DNA of 64,000 nucleotides from Thioalkalicoccus limnaeus. GTDB lineage: Bacteria; Pseudomonadota; Gammaproteobacteria; Chromatiales; Chromatiaceae. The stretch lies in NCBI RefSeq assembly GCF_041197575.1, contig NZ_JBDKXB010000003.1, forward strand, positions 1 to 64,000, read 5' to 3'. Below are positions 43,052 through 52,230 of the stretch, piece after piece (position 1 is the first letter of the stretch; every line of letters starts with the position of its first letter). The notes under the pieces are model-generated. The model did no database searches and was not told where the DNA came from. It worked only from the letters and a program-made list of their open reading frames with translations. A program made the translations under genes and the position numbers.

Positions 43052-43294
43052 CGCGCCGGCAAGGCGTTGCGGCTGGGCTGGCGTGCCGCAAGCGTCGGTC
43101 AAGCTCGAAGATATGCCCGTCACGCATGGAGTTTATCTCGCGATCCACGACGCTCGCACCCGCTAGCGTTCTTGTCGGCTCCTTGCCATCGAGCCGGCTA
43201 TGACTCGCCGCCGCCCCTGGTTCTCGGGCACGATCGACGCACATCGCTGACCGAAAAACCCATGGGCGACGGGTCTGCCGTCTCGTGGACAGAG

Positions 43295-44140
43295 CTACCC
43301 GCGTCCGCCGATACGGCGCATGACCCGATCGAGAGCGCGTGTGCTCAGCACGCGGCGCAGCATGCCGAAGAGGTGAGTCGGCCAGGTCACGTAGTAACGG
43401 GGCCGTGGTCGTGAACTCTCGAGCGCGTGCACCAACCGGTCCAGCACGGCTTCCGGCGGCAGGGTGCCGGGCTGGGTCGCCCCGACCCGCTGAAGCCGTC
43501 GCAACATGCTCTCGTAAATGGCACGATGCGGACTGCGCTCTGCGTCGACCGTGCGCCGGAAGACCGCCTCGGCATTCGCGCGGAAACGGGTCAGGATCGG
43601 CCCTGGCTCGATCAGCGAGATGTGGATGCCGGTGCCGTGCAGCTCCATCCGCAGTGTGTCGGTGAGCCCTTCGAGCGCGAACTTGCTGGCGACGTAGGCG
43701 CCGCGGTATGGCAGCGCCGCGAGTCCGAGCACCGAGCTGTTGTTGACGATGCGCCCGTGACCCTGCGCGCGCATCAGCGGGATGACCCGGCACGTTAGAT
43801 CGTGCCAACCGAACAGATTGGTCTCGAACTGCGCCCGCAGGACCTCTCGGCTCAGGTCTTCGACCGCTCCGGATTGGCCGTAGGCGCCGTTGTTGAACAG
43901 CGCATCCAGCCGCCCGCCGGTTCGCTCCAACGCTGCGGCAAGCCCGGCGCCGATGCTGGTCGGGTCGTCGAGATCAAGCTGCACGGTGCTCAGTCCCTCG
44001 CCTTCGAGACGCAGCACGTCGGCGCCGCGGCGCGCCGAGGCGATCACCTGCCAGCCGCGCCGGGCTAGCCCGTGGGCACAGGCATGGCCGATGCCGCTCG
44101 AACAGCCGGTGATCAGGATACTGCGGGGGGAGTTGTTCAT
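43295..44140 (-). CDS. Short-chain dehydrogenase/reductase (SDR)
   Basis: The 281-residue Rossmann enzyme has TGCSSGIGHAC for NAD(P) binding, the NNGAYG motif, Ser in NNSSVLGL and the catalytic YVASK. The C-terminal part (EPGPILTRFRANAEAVF, then a PEAVLDRLVHALE segment) resembles classical SDRs annotated as oxidoreductases of the retinol dehydrogenase/DltE group. ATG 44140 gives the standard N terminus MNNSPRSILITGCSSG; the frame upstream is not conserved. Substrate unknown. Confidence 0.9.
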   Translation of the reverse strand: MNNSPRSILITGCSSGIGHACAHGLARRGWQVIASARRGADVLRLEGEGLSTVQLDLDDPTSIGAGLAAALERTGGRLDALFNNGAYGQSGAVEDLSREVLRAQFETNLFGWHDLTCRVIPLMRAQGHGRIVNNSSVLGLAALPYRGAYVASKFALEGLTDTLRMELHGTGIHISLIEPGPILTRFRANAEAVFRRTVDAERSPHRAIYESMLRRLQRVGATQPGTLPPEAVLDRLVHALESSRPRPRYYVTWPTHLFGMLRRVLSTRALDRVMRRIGGRG

Positions 44141-44319
44141 GGTGTCCCGTCTCGGAGGTCGTGTGAAAAGCCCGCGCGCGGCTTTCATGTTTTGGGGTGA
44201 ATCCGATCGCCTTGGCTGGTAGAGGGGCACTTCACCCGGGTGCGCGTTGCCACGGGGGATTCGCTGATGCGCCAAGGGGCCGAGTTGCCGTCAGCGCGCG
44301 ACGATGGCAGCATGATGCC

Positions 44320-44709
44320 ATGCTCGAATGGATGCATCGATTGGCGGTTTGGCTGGCGCGCTTTCGCATCGCGTTGGTTACGGTTGCGGTCTCCGCGGCG
44401 TTGGTTGGCGTTTTCGCGCTGTTCCTGCTCGATTCGGCCCAAGGTGATCGGCTGCTCTTCCCTGCGCTCGTGTTGTTCACCTGGTCGTTCCTGTTCGTCG
44501 TCTTTGCCGATGCCTTCGCGCGGGTCCCGGGGCCACCGGACCCGTCCTGGGGTCGTTGGCGCCGTTGGCGGCGCAAGTCGGTGCGCGGCCTATACTGGTT
44601 GCTCGCGGTCGGCACCATCGTGATGGTTCTGGTGGCCGTCCATGCCAGCCAGTACATTGTCCGCGAATGGCTCGATGATGCGCCTCCGTCGCATCAGGGA
44701 CATCGCTGA
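44320..44709 (+). CDS. Small integral membrane protein, unknown function
   Basis: The 129-residue product has three hydrophobic segments (about residues 17-37, 46-65 and 92-110). A loop between the second and third is rich in Pro, Trp and Arg (GPPDPSWGRWRRWRRK). I do not recognise the family. The ATG at 44320 is a guess; other ATG codons lie within 10 bases in other frames and no good ribosome binding site is seen. It is divergent from the SDR gene. Confidence 0.6.
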   Translation: MLEWMHRLAVWLARFRIALVTVAVSAALVGVFALFLLDSAQGDRLLFPALVLFTWSFLFVVFADAFARVPGPPDPSWGRWRRWRRKSVRGLYWLLAVGTIVMVLVAVHASQYIVREWLDDAPPSHQGHR

Positions 44710-45076
44710 CGCAACTCCCGCGAGATAAGATACCACCTAAGTCGCACAGTCAGCTTCCCGCCGCCGGCCTCTAGCGCAGACCAATCAGCGCCCTAGCGAC
44801 AGCCTGCCCCACGCGGCGGCTCAATCAGCGGTGACAAGCGCTGTAGGTGCGGCTTCAGCCGCAACGCCATTCGCCCAGGCGGCCAGGGCCATCGTGGCCT
44901 TCGTGCGGCTGAAGCCGCACCTAGTGCGTCAAGCGACAGCCGCGTAAGCCTGGTGCGTTATTTGCCGAAAGTTGCCAAAGCCGTTGCGATCGCGGCCGCG
45001 GGGTGGCGACGAACAACGGCAAGAAGGCGAGGGCGGTCGGCATCGACCGTGGTGGCGGGTCGTCGGCGAGCGGTGG
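44710..45076. other. Intergenic region with REP-like element
   Basis: These 367 bp between the small membrane protein and the end of trkH have no supported gene. Their main content is the palindromic element at 44844-44923 described separately. Confidence 0.55.
44844..44923. repeat. REP-like nested palindrome (paired inverted elements)
   Basis: Two 20-bp arms, 44844-44863 and 44904-44923, are exact inverted copies. Each arm contains its own small palindrome GCGGCTTCAGCCGC, and the 40-nt spacer contains a further GGCCA/TGGCC hairpin. The core 'TAGGTGCGGCTTCAGCCGC' is of the REP type seen scattered in pseudomonads and related gammaproteobacteria and mobilised by RAYT transposases. No RAYT gene is in the window. 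Confidence 0.8.
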
Positions 45077-46528
45077 TCACCGGCGCCAGAAACTCGGCGA
45101 CAGCAGTACCAGCAGCGTGAAGATCTCGAGGCGTCCGAGCAGCATGGCCAGGCACAGGATCCATTTCGCGGCATCCGGGATGTCCTGGTAATGGGGGCCG
45201 ACCCCTGCCAGGCCAGGGCCCAAGTTGTTGATGCAGGCGGCGACCGCGGAGAAAGCGGTAACGAGATCCAACCCCGTCGCGGCGAGGGCCAGATACATCA
45301 GCACGAAGCTTGCGACGTACAGCGAAAAGAATCCCCAGACGGCGTCGACGACGCGGTGATTGACCGAGCGATTGCCTATCCGTACCGGGATTTGGGCGTT
45401 GGGGTGGATCAGGCGCTTGACCTCGCGGACCCCTTGTTTGATCAGCAACAGCACGCGGATGACCTTGATCCCGCCGCCGGTCGAGGCGGCGCAGCCGCCG
45501 ACGAAACTCAGGAGCAGCAGCAGGATCGCAATGAACGGCGGCCAGTGGTAGAACTCGGCGGTCGTGAAGCCGGCGGTCGTGCCGATCGAAACGGTTTGAA
45601 AGATCCCCTTGACCAAGGCGTCGCGCCCGTCGCCGTAGGTGCCGGTGAGCCATAGCGCGGCGATGACGGTCAGCGCGACTAGCGTGATCAGCCCGACATA
45701 GAGCCGAAACTCCTCGTCACGCCAATAGGCCAGGGGCGCGCGTCGGTGCCAGGCCAGGAAATGCAACGTGAAATTGGCACCGGCCAGCAGCATGAAACCG
45801 GCCGCGATCATCTCGATGGTCGCGCTTTCGAAGTAGCCGATGCTCTGGTCATGGGTCGAGAAGCCACCGATGGCGACAGTCGAGAAGGCGTGACCGATCG
45901 CATCGAAGGGGGTCATGCCGGCGAGCCAATAGCTGACGCCGCAGGCGACGGTCAAGCCGAGGTAGATGTACCACAGGGCCTTGGCGGTTTCGGTAATCCG
46001 CGGTGTCAGCTTGGTGTCCTTCATCGGCCCCGGGATCTCGGCGCGATACAGCTGCATCCCGCCGACGCCCAGCATCGGTAGCACCGCGACCGCGAGGACC
46101 ACGATCCCGATCCCGCCGAGCCATTGGAGCTGTTGCCGGTAATAGAGGATCGACGGGGGCAGGGTGTCGAGCCCGGTGAGCACGGTCGCGCCGGTCGTCG
46201 TCAGGCCGGACATCGACTCGAAGATCGCGTCGGTGACCGACATCTCCGGATCCGGCGCGTAGATCAGGGGTAGGGACCCGCCGAGACCGAGTACGGACCA
46301 AAACAGCGCCACGACCAGGAAGCCGTCGCGCAGGCGCAATTCCGAGCGGTGGCGATAGATGGGCAGCGAGATGGCGAGGCCAATGGCGAGGATCACGCCG
46401 AAGGCCTTCAGGAAGGCGGCGGTCGCGCCGTCGTCGTAAATCACCGAAACCACGGCCGGTGGCAACATGGTGGCGCTGAACACCACCAGCAGCAGCCCCA
46501 GGACCTTGAGCACAACCAAGGGTTTCAT
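45077..46528 (-). CDS. trkH: Trk potassium uptake system permease TrkH
   Basis: The 483-residue protein has the four pore-loop repeats of the Trk/Ktr/HKT superfamily: SGLTTTGATVL, STVAIGGFST, TVSIGTTAGFTT and AACINNLGPGL, and about ten helices. It forms the K+ channel-like pore of the low-affinity Trk system, gated by TrkA. Length equals E. coli TrkH (483). trkA lies 33 bp upstream and the gene ends the long def-to-trkH unit. Confidence 0.96.
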   Translation of the reverse strand: MKPLVVLKVLGLLLVVFSATMLPPAVVSVIYDDGATAAFLKAFGVILAIGLAISLPIYRHRSELRLRDGFLVVALFWSVLGLGGSLPLIYAPDPEMSVTDAIFESMSGLTTTGATVLTGLDTLPPSILYYRQQLQWLGGIGIVVLAVAVLPMLGVGGMQLYRAEIPGPMKDTKLTPRITETAKALWYIYLGLTVACGVSYWLAGMTPFDAIGHAFSTVAIGGFSTHDQSIGYFESATIEMIAAGFMLLAGANFTLHFLAWHRRAPLAYWRDEEFRLYVGLITLVALTVIAALWLTGTYGDGRDALVKGIFQTVSIGTTAGFTTAEFYHWPPFIAILLLLLSFVGGCAASTGGGIKVIRVLLLIKQGVREVKRLIHPNAQIPVRIGNRSVNHRVVDAVWGFFSLYVASFVLMYLALAATGLDLVTAFSAVAACINNLGPGLAGVGPHYQDIPDAAKWILCLAMLLGRLEIFTLLVLLSPSFWRR

Positions 46529-46561
46529 CGGCCAGCGCGCGTCATCGCCGTGGGGCCCCGA

Positions 46562-47935
46562 TCACAGGAAGGTGATCCCGACCTGGAACAGCCTCTCGAT
46601 CTCGGTGATGCGACGCTTGTCCTGCAGGAACAGGATCACATGGTCCTCGGCCTCGATCTGGGTGTCGTGGTGCGCGATGATGACCCGGTCACCGCGCACG
46701 ATGGCCCCGATGCTGGCCCCGCTCGGTAGCTTGAGTTCGTCGATCGTCCGGCCGACCACCTTGCTCGAATGACGGTCGCCATGGGCGATGGCCTCGATCG
46801 CTTCAGCGGCCCCGCGGCGCAGTGAATGCACCATGACCACGTCGCCGCGCCGCACGTGCTTCAACAGGGTGCCGATCGTCGCCTGCTGCGGCGAGATGGC
46901 GACATCGATCGCGCCGCGCTGCGCGAGATCGACATAGGCCGGGCGGTTGATCAAGGCCATCACCTTGCGGGCGCCGAGCCGCTTGGCGAGCATCGCGGAC
47001 AGCACATTGACCTCGTCGTCCTGGGTCACGGCGCAGAAGACATCGGTGTTGTCGATGTTCTCCTCGATCAGCAGCTCCTCGTCCGAGGCATCGCCATGCA
47101 GGACGATGGTTTTCTCGAGCTGTTCGGCGATCTGCTTGCACCGGTTCAGGTCCCGTTCGATGAGCTTGACCCGATAATGGTCCTCGAGTGCCTTGGCCAG
47201 CCGTGTCCCGATGTTGCCACCGCCGGCGAAGATCAGGCGCCGGTAGGGGTTCTCGAGACGCCGCAGCTCGCCCATGACGGCGCGGATGTGCATCGGGGCG
47301 GCGATGAAGAAGACCTCGTCGTCGACCTCGACGATGGTGTCGCCATCGGGCTGAATCCCGCGATCCTGCCGGTAGATGGCCGCGACCCGCGCATCGACGT
47401 CGGGCATGCGTTCGTACAGGGTGCGCAGTTCCTGGCCGACTAGCGGGCCGCCGTGATGCGCCTTCAACGCGACGAGCCGGACCCGCCCACCGGCGAAGTC
47501 GAGGACCTGCAAGGTGCCCGGGTGCTCGATCAGCCGCAGGATGTGGTTCGTGACCTCGGCCTCGGGACTGATGGTCACGTCGATCGGCAACGCGTCGTTG
47601 CCGAAGAGTTTCGGAAACTTCAGGTAGCTCGGCGCGCGCACGCGGGCGATCTTGGTCGGTGTGTGAAACAGCGTGTAGGCGATCTGGCAGGCGACCATGT
47701 TGGTCTCGTCGCTGTCGGTGACCGCGACGATCATGTCCGCGTCCTCGGCCCCGGCGCGGATCAGCACGTCCGGATGGGCGCCATGACCGTGCACGGTACG
47801 CAGATCGAAACGGTCCTGCAGCGCGCGCAGCAGCTCGGCCTTTTTGTCGACGACGGTGATGTCATTGGCCTCGTGGACCAGGTTTGCGGCCAAGGATGAG
47901 CCGACCTGGCCGGCCCCGAGGATGAGGATCTTCAC
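46562..47935 (-). CDS. trkA: Trk potassium uptake regulatory subunit TrkA
   Basis: The 457-residue cytoplasmic protein is a tandem repeat of NAD(H)-binding Rossmann (TrkA_N/RCK) domains: ILGAGQVGSSLAANL at the N terminus and FAGGGNIGTRLAKAL near residue 235. Each is followed by a TrkA_C domain. It binds nucleotides and gates TrkH. GTG 47935 starts the protein at VKILILGAGQVG, exactly as in other TrkA proteins. Next upstream is ntrX. Confidence 0.97.
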   Translation of the reverse strand: MKILILGAGQVGSSLAANLVHEANDITVVDKKAELLRALQDRFDLRTVHGHGAHPDVLIRAGAEDADMIVAVTDSDETNMVACQIAYTLFHTPTKIARVRAPSYLKFPKLFGNDALPIDVTISPEAEVTNHILRLIEHPGTLQVLDFAGGRVRLVALKAHHGGPLVGQELRTLYERMPDVDARVAAIYRQDRGIQPDGDTIVEVDDEVFFIAAPMHIRAVMGELRRLENPYRRLIFAGGGNIGTRLAKALEDHYRVKLIERDLNRCKQIAEQLEKTIVLHGDASDEELLIEENIDNTDVFCAVTQDDEVNVLSAMLAKRLGARKVMALINRPAYVDLAQRGAIDVAISPQQATIGTLLKHVRRGDVVMVHSLRRGAAEAIEAIAHGDRHSSKVVGRTIDELKLPSGASIGAIVRGDRVIIAHHDTQIEAEDHVILFLQDKRRITEIERLFQVGITFL

Positions 47936-48017
47936 GAAAGGCCGCTCCGATCGGCGGGGCGAACGGGTCGGGTCGGTCGTCGTCGTCGCGGCGGGCGGTG
48001 GCAGCGCCGGATCATCG

Positions 48018-49385
48018 TCAGCGACGCTCCTTGATCTCGATCCCGAGCGAACGCAGCTTGCGATACAGGTGAGTACGTTCCATGCCGGCCTCCTTCGCCA
48101 TCTTGCTGACGTTGGCCGCGTGTTTCTCGAGTTGGTACTCGAGATAGGCCTTCTCGAACAGCTCGCGGGCACTGCGCAGCGGCTGGTCGAACGATACCAT
48201 GCCTTCGAGTGGCTGGGTCGGCGTCGGTTGCGGGCTGCCGAGCGCGGTCTCGACCTCGTTCTGTGTCACTTCATCACCGGCCCCGAGGATCAGGACGCGC
48301 TGCACCAGATTCTTGAGCTCCCGGATGTTGCCGGGCCAGCCGTAGTTGCGCAGGAAGTTCTGCGCGCCGACGCTGAAACGCCGGTAGGGTAGTTTTTCGT
48401 GGTTCGTGAAGAAGTCGACGTAGAAGTTCAGCAGTTCCGGGACATCCTCGCTGTGCTCGCGCAGCGGGGGCACGTGCAGCGGCACCACGTTGAGGTGATA
48501 GAAGAGGTCTTCGCGGAATCGCCCGGCGCGGACCTCTTCCTCGAGATTCCGCTGGGTCACGGCGATGATTCGCACCTCGACCCGCACCGGTTCGGTCCCA
48601 CCGACCCGCAGGAACGAACCCGTATCCAACGCGCCAAGCAGCTGGCCCTGAGCCTCGAGGTCCATGTCGGCGACCTCGTCGAGCAGCAGGGTACCGCCGG
48701 CGGCCTGTTCCAGGCTGCCGTAATGGACGTGGTCGCCGGTCTCGCTGCCGAACAGTTCGTAAGCGGCATTGCCGCGTGCGATGCCGGAGACGCTCAAGTC
48801 GACGAAGGGTCGCTCGCGGCGCGGGCTTTGTGCGTGCAGATAGCGTGCGAGGGTCTCGCGGCCGCTGCCCGCCTCGCCGGTGATCAGGACCCAGGTGTCG
48901 TGTTGTGCGATTCGCTTCACCTGCTCGCGCAAGCGGAGAATCGCGGCACTGCGGCCGATCGGTTCCAACACCAGCGGGGTTCGGCGCTTGAGTCCGACGT
49001 TTTCGCGCTGCAGCCGCTCGGCCTGGAGGGCGCGCTCGATCGTCAGCAGCAGCTTGGCCATCGACAAGGGTTTCTCGAGGTAATCGTAGGCCCCGAGCCG
49101 CGTTGCCTCGACCGCCGTTTCAACGGTGCCGTGCCCGGACATCATGATCACCGGACACGGCAGGTCCTCGTCTTCGCCCCATTCCTTGAGCAGGCTGATG
49201 CCGTCCCGATCCGGCATCCAGATGTCGAGCAGGATCAGGTCGGGCCGCCGTTCACGCAGCGCATGTCGCGCCGCCTCGCCGTTCTCGGCGACCACCACCA
49301 CGTACCCTTCGTCCTCGAGGATCTCTTGGATCGAGGTCCGGATATCGGGCTCGTCATCAACCACCAGGATGTGCGTAGCGCTCAT
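48018..49385 (-). CDS. ntrX: NtrX-type response regulator with degenerate sigma-54 activation domain
   Basis: The 455-residue regulator has an intact receiver domain (acidic pair D10/D11, phospho-acceptor D54, S83, K105), a central AAA+ domain and a C-terminal Fis-like helix-turn-helix (about 425-450). The central domain is altered: Walker A reads GEAGSGRE with Arg176 in place of Lys, the GAFTGA loop is missing (LFGSETGDHVHYGSLEQ at about 211-227), and the arginine-finger segment reads FREDLFYHLN with His instead of Arg. Walker B LLLDEV remains. It may act by DNA binding without sigma-54 activation. It overlaps ntrY by 4 bp. Confidence 0.92.
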   Translation of the reverse strand: MSATHILVVDDEPDIRTSIQEILEDEGYVVVVAENGEAARHALRERRPDLILLDIWMPDRDGISLLKEWGEDEDLPCPVIMMSGHGTVETAVEATRLGAYDYLEKPLSMAKLLLTIERALQAERLQRENVGLKRRTPLVLEPIGRSAAILRLREQVKRIAQHDTWVLITGEAGSGRETLARYLHAQSPRRERPFVDLSVSGIARGNAAYELFGSETGDHVHYGSLEQAAGGTLLLDEVADMDLEAQGQLLGALDTGSFLRVGGTEPVRVEVRIIAVTQRNLEEEVRAGRFREDLFYHLNVVPLHVPPLREHSEDVPELLNFYVDFFTNHEKLPYRRFSVGAQNFLRNYGWPGNIRELKNLVQRVLILGAGDEVTQNEVETALGSPQPTPTQPLEGMVSFDQPLRSARELFEKAYLEYQLEKHAANVSKMAKEAGMERTHLYRKLRSLGIEIKERR

Positions 49386-51712
49386 GGTTCTCCGTCATGG
49401 CTCACTCGGCTGCGCCGGCCGCGCACGACGCCATCTCCGTGGTCGTGCGCATCCGGCTGGATCAGGACATCGCCCGGTTCGGTGGGCACCGTCGATTCGT
49501 GCCGGCGCTGGTCGATGCTAAGGTCCTGCCACGCGGGCAATCGAGATACGATTCGTGTTCCGGGCACCAGGTTCTCAGCCCAGATGATACCTCCGTGCTC
49601 CTCGATGATCTTCTTGACGATCGCGAGGCCCAAGCCAGTGCCTTTGGCCTTGGTTGTCGTGTAGGGCTCGAACAGGTGTTCGAGCATCTTATCGTGGATT
49701 CCCGGGCCATTGTCTTCGACGCACAGTTCGAGCATCCCTCCCTCGTCCCCGGCGAGACAGCGGGTGCTGACGCGAATCCAGCCGTCGCGCTGTTGATCGA
49801 GGGCCTCTTGCGCGTTCTTTACCAGATTGTGGACAACCTGTCGAAGTCGCAATGGATCGCCCTTGATGCGTGCCCCGTCGGTTCCGAGCGCGGCGAACAG
49901 GGCCGTTTGGCCGCCAGCGCTGCGGTACAGATCGAGCACGTCGGCGATCAGCTTGTCCAGCACGAAGGGTGTCGCCTCGAATGCCGGCGAACGGGCATAT
50001 TCCGAAAAGTCCTTGACCATGCGCTTCATCGCCTCGACCTGCTGCACGATGGTGCGGGTCGCGCGATCGACGATTTTGGCTTCCCCTTCCGGCAGAGTAG
50101 GCAGCAGCTTATGGCGCATCCGCTCGGTCGACAGCTGGATCGGCGTCAACGGATTCTTGATCTCGTGGGCGAGACGGCGCGCGACCTCGCCCCAGGCGGC
50201 ATCGCGCTGGGCCGTGATCAGCGTCGTGATGTCGTCGAACACGACGACGTGGCCGCTCGGTTCACCCCCGGGTTGGCGTAACGGACTGCCGCGGCACATC
50301 AAGACCTGGCGGCCCTCGCGCGTGCTCAGCGTGATCTCGGTGCGCCAGTCGTCGTCGGCATCGAGATGGCGCCGCACCGTCTCCGACCAGGGCGCCAGGG
50401 ATGGATACTCGCGTTCGAGTTCGTCGGGTGTCGGGGCCGTTTCAGGCGTCGTCGCGAGCCCGAGGATCTGGCGTGCCGCCGGGTTGGCGGTGCGCATCCG
50501 GTGGCTGACATCGAAGGCGACGACGCCGGAGGACAAACGGCCGAGGACCGTCTCGAGATAGGCGCGCTGCGCCTCGACGGCTTGCTGGCTGCGGTCGGCG
50601 GCGTCGCGGGCGCTCGCGATGCGTCGCGTCATCTCATTGAACGAGGCGACGAGAAAGGCCAGCTCGTCTTCATGCTTGGGTGTCGGCAATTGCTGTTCGT
50701 AGTCGCCGTCGGCCACCGCGCGAGTGCCACGGGCGATGTCGGCGATCGGTGCGACCAGACGGCCGGCCGTGTAGAAGGCCGCGATCAAGGCCGCCATCAG
50801 ACCGAACAAGAGGACCAGGGATAAGGTCAGGGAGAAGCTGAGCTTCAGCGATTCGCGCAGATAAGCCAGCTCGGTGTACCGGTTATAGGCCTCTTCGAGC
50901 CGGGCCGAGAGCTCGCCGACCCGCTCCGATGTCGGGAAGATCGCCTGCAGCTGCATCGGTCGGCCGCCCGGGTCGCGGACCAGTACACGGATGATGAGTT
51001 CGTTGTCGTTGCCTCGGCTCTCGAGACCGACATGATTGGTCCCCGCGCGCACCGCCTGCAGGATCTCCCGCTCGGGCAGGTCGGGAACCAGTTGCGTCGG
51101 GTCCTCGTTGGCCGTGCCGTAAATCTGGCCTGCCGGTCCGAATACCGTCAGTTCGATCGCGCCGGCCTGACGCCGCAGACCGCCAAGGCTCAGCGCCAGC
51201 GCGGTCGACGAACGATCCTCGATCCCGGTCAGCAATGTTTCCGTGTACTTGACGAGCGTGCGTTGATTCAGGTCCAACGAGGCCTGGTTCAATGTCAAGG
51301 CCTCCTGCATCGCACGGCCGATCTCGACATCGAACCAGCTGTCGATGCCGCGCAACAGGAAGTTCAACGAAAAATAGTAGACCACCGCGACCGGCAGCAG
51401 CGAAATCAGCGCGAACCGCAGCAAGAGCCGCCCGGTCAATCGCGAACCGGCGGCCTGACGGCGGTACCGGCGCACGAGTCCGAGGACCTGGAAACCGACC
51501 ATCGTAGCCAGTGTCAGCAGGCCGGCCAGGACCAGCATCAGCAGCGGGACGAAGGCGCGGCTCAAGGCCTCGGAGTTCTGCACCGCGTCGCTCATCAAGG
51601 TCAGCGCGATGAAGAGCGTGACCAACAGCACGGCGGCTGGCAGTGCGCCGGTCCGCGCCAGTCGTCTCAAGGCTCGAGTGGCCACTTGCTCCAACCGCTG
51701 TGAAGTCTCCAC
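49382..51712 (-). CDS. ntrY: Sensor histidine kinase NtrY
   Basis: The 776-residue membrane kinase has N-terminal helices (about residues 25-75 and 90-120), a periplasmic region, a further helix near 295-320, then HAMP, PAS, and HisKA/HATPase domains. The H-box is RRLAHEIKNPLTPIQLS (phospho-acceptor His), the N-box VVHNLVKNAQEAL, and G-boxes EDNGPGI and KGTGLGLAIVKK. NtrYX systems control nitrogen, respiration or envelope functions in proteobacteria. The start is a GTG at 51712 lying inside the DUF4390 gene (46-bp overlap). Confidence 0.95.
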   Translation of the reverse strand: METSQRLEQVATRALRRLARTGALPAAVLLVTLFIALTLMSDAVQNSEALSRAFVPLLMLVLAGLLTLATMVGFQVLGLVRRYRRQAAGSRLTGRLLLRFALISLLPVAVVYYFSLNFLLRGIDSWFDVEIGRAMQEALTLNQASLDLNQRTLVKYTETLLTGIEDRSSTALALSLGGLRRQAGAIELTVFGPAGQIYGTANEDPTQLVPDLPEREILQAVRAGTNHVGLESRGNDNELIIRVLVRDPGGRPMQLQAIFPTSERVGELSARLEEAYNRYTELAYLRESLKLSFSLTLSLVLLFGLMAALIAAFYTAGRLVAPIADIARGTRAVADGDYEQQLPTPKHEDELAFLVASFNEMTRRIASARDAADRSQQAVEAQRAYLETVLGRLSSGVVAFDVSHRMRTANPAARQILGLATTPETAPTPDELEREYPSLAPWSETVRRHLDADDDWRTEITLSTREGRQVLMCRGSPLRQPGGEPSGHVVVFDDITTLITAQRDAAWGEVARRLAHEIKNPLTPIQLSTERMRHKLLPTLPEGEAKIVDRATRTIVQQVEAMKRMVKDFSEYARSPAFEATPFVLDKLIADVLDLYRSAGGQTALFAALGTDGARIKGDPLRLRQVVHNLVKNAQEALDQQRDGWIRVSTRCLAGDEGGMLELCVEDNGPGIHDKMLEHLFEPYTTTKAKGTGLGLAIVKKIIEEHGGIIWAENLVPGTRIVSRLPAWQDLSIDQRRHESTVPTEPGDVLIQPDAHDHGDGVVRGRRSRVSHDGEP

Positions 51713-52230
51713 GAGGGGCGCAGATAGGCCATCGGGCGCAGCGGCAACGGAAGGGCGTCGATGTCCAGCGAGACGCGGAGATGGAACTGGTATCGGCTGT
51801 CCGGATCGAGCCGCTCGTTGCTGATGAGCCGCAGCCGGCTCACGGTGCCCAAGGCCCGCAGCGCCGCATCTCGGGTCACGAAACTGCGCACCTCTCCGCC
51901 CGCTGGCGGTTCCACGGAGTAGCGCTCCGACAGGGGTTTGTAGCGAATCGTGTAGTGGATCGCTTGATCGAAAAGGCTTTCCTCCCAGATCCGCGCCCCC
52001 TTGCGCCGAATTCGGGTGTGGAGCGCGATCGTCAAGGGTACGCCGTTCTCGAGGGCCTCCAAGGCCTGGTCGGTGAAACGGAAATCGATGAAGGCGTCAA
52101 GCCAGTAAGTCCCGTCGATGAGCTGGGTACTGGCCCGTTCGACCTGAAAGGCGGCGACCGGCGCGGCCAACCCGATGGCGAGCAGCCAGCCGACGCAGAC
52201 GAGGGCCACCAGTCGTTGGCGGCGGGTCAT
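51667..52230 (-). CDS. DUF4390 domain protein, exported
   Basis: The 187-residue protein starts with a signal peptide (about residues 8-27, VALVCVGWLLAIGLAAPVAA), then a beta-rich domain with the blocks RFTDQALEALENGVPLTIALH, IWEESLFDQAIHYTIRYKPLS and RYQFHLRVSLDIDALPLPLRP. These are the standard DUF4390 features. Proteins of this family sit between rsmB and ntrY in many gamma- and betaproteobacteria; function is unknown, but the location suggests an envelope role with NtrY. Its ATG and the rsmB stop overlap as ATGA. Confidence 0.9.
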   Translation of the reverse strand: MTRRQRLVALVCVGWLLAIGLAAPVAAFQVERASTQLIDGTYWLDAFIDFRFTDQALEALENGVPLTIALHTRIRRKGARIWEESLFDQAIHYTIRYKPLSERYSVEPPAGGEVRSFVTRDAALRALGTVSRLRLISNERLDPDSRYQFHLRVSLDIDALPLPLRPMAYLRPSWRLHSGWSKWPLEP

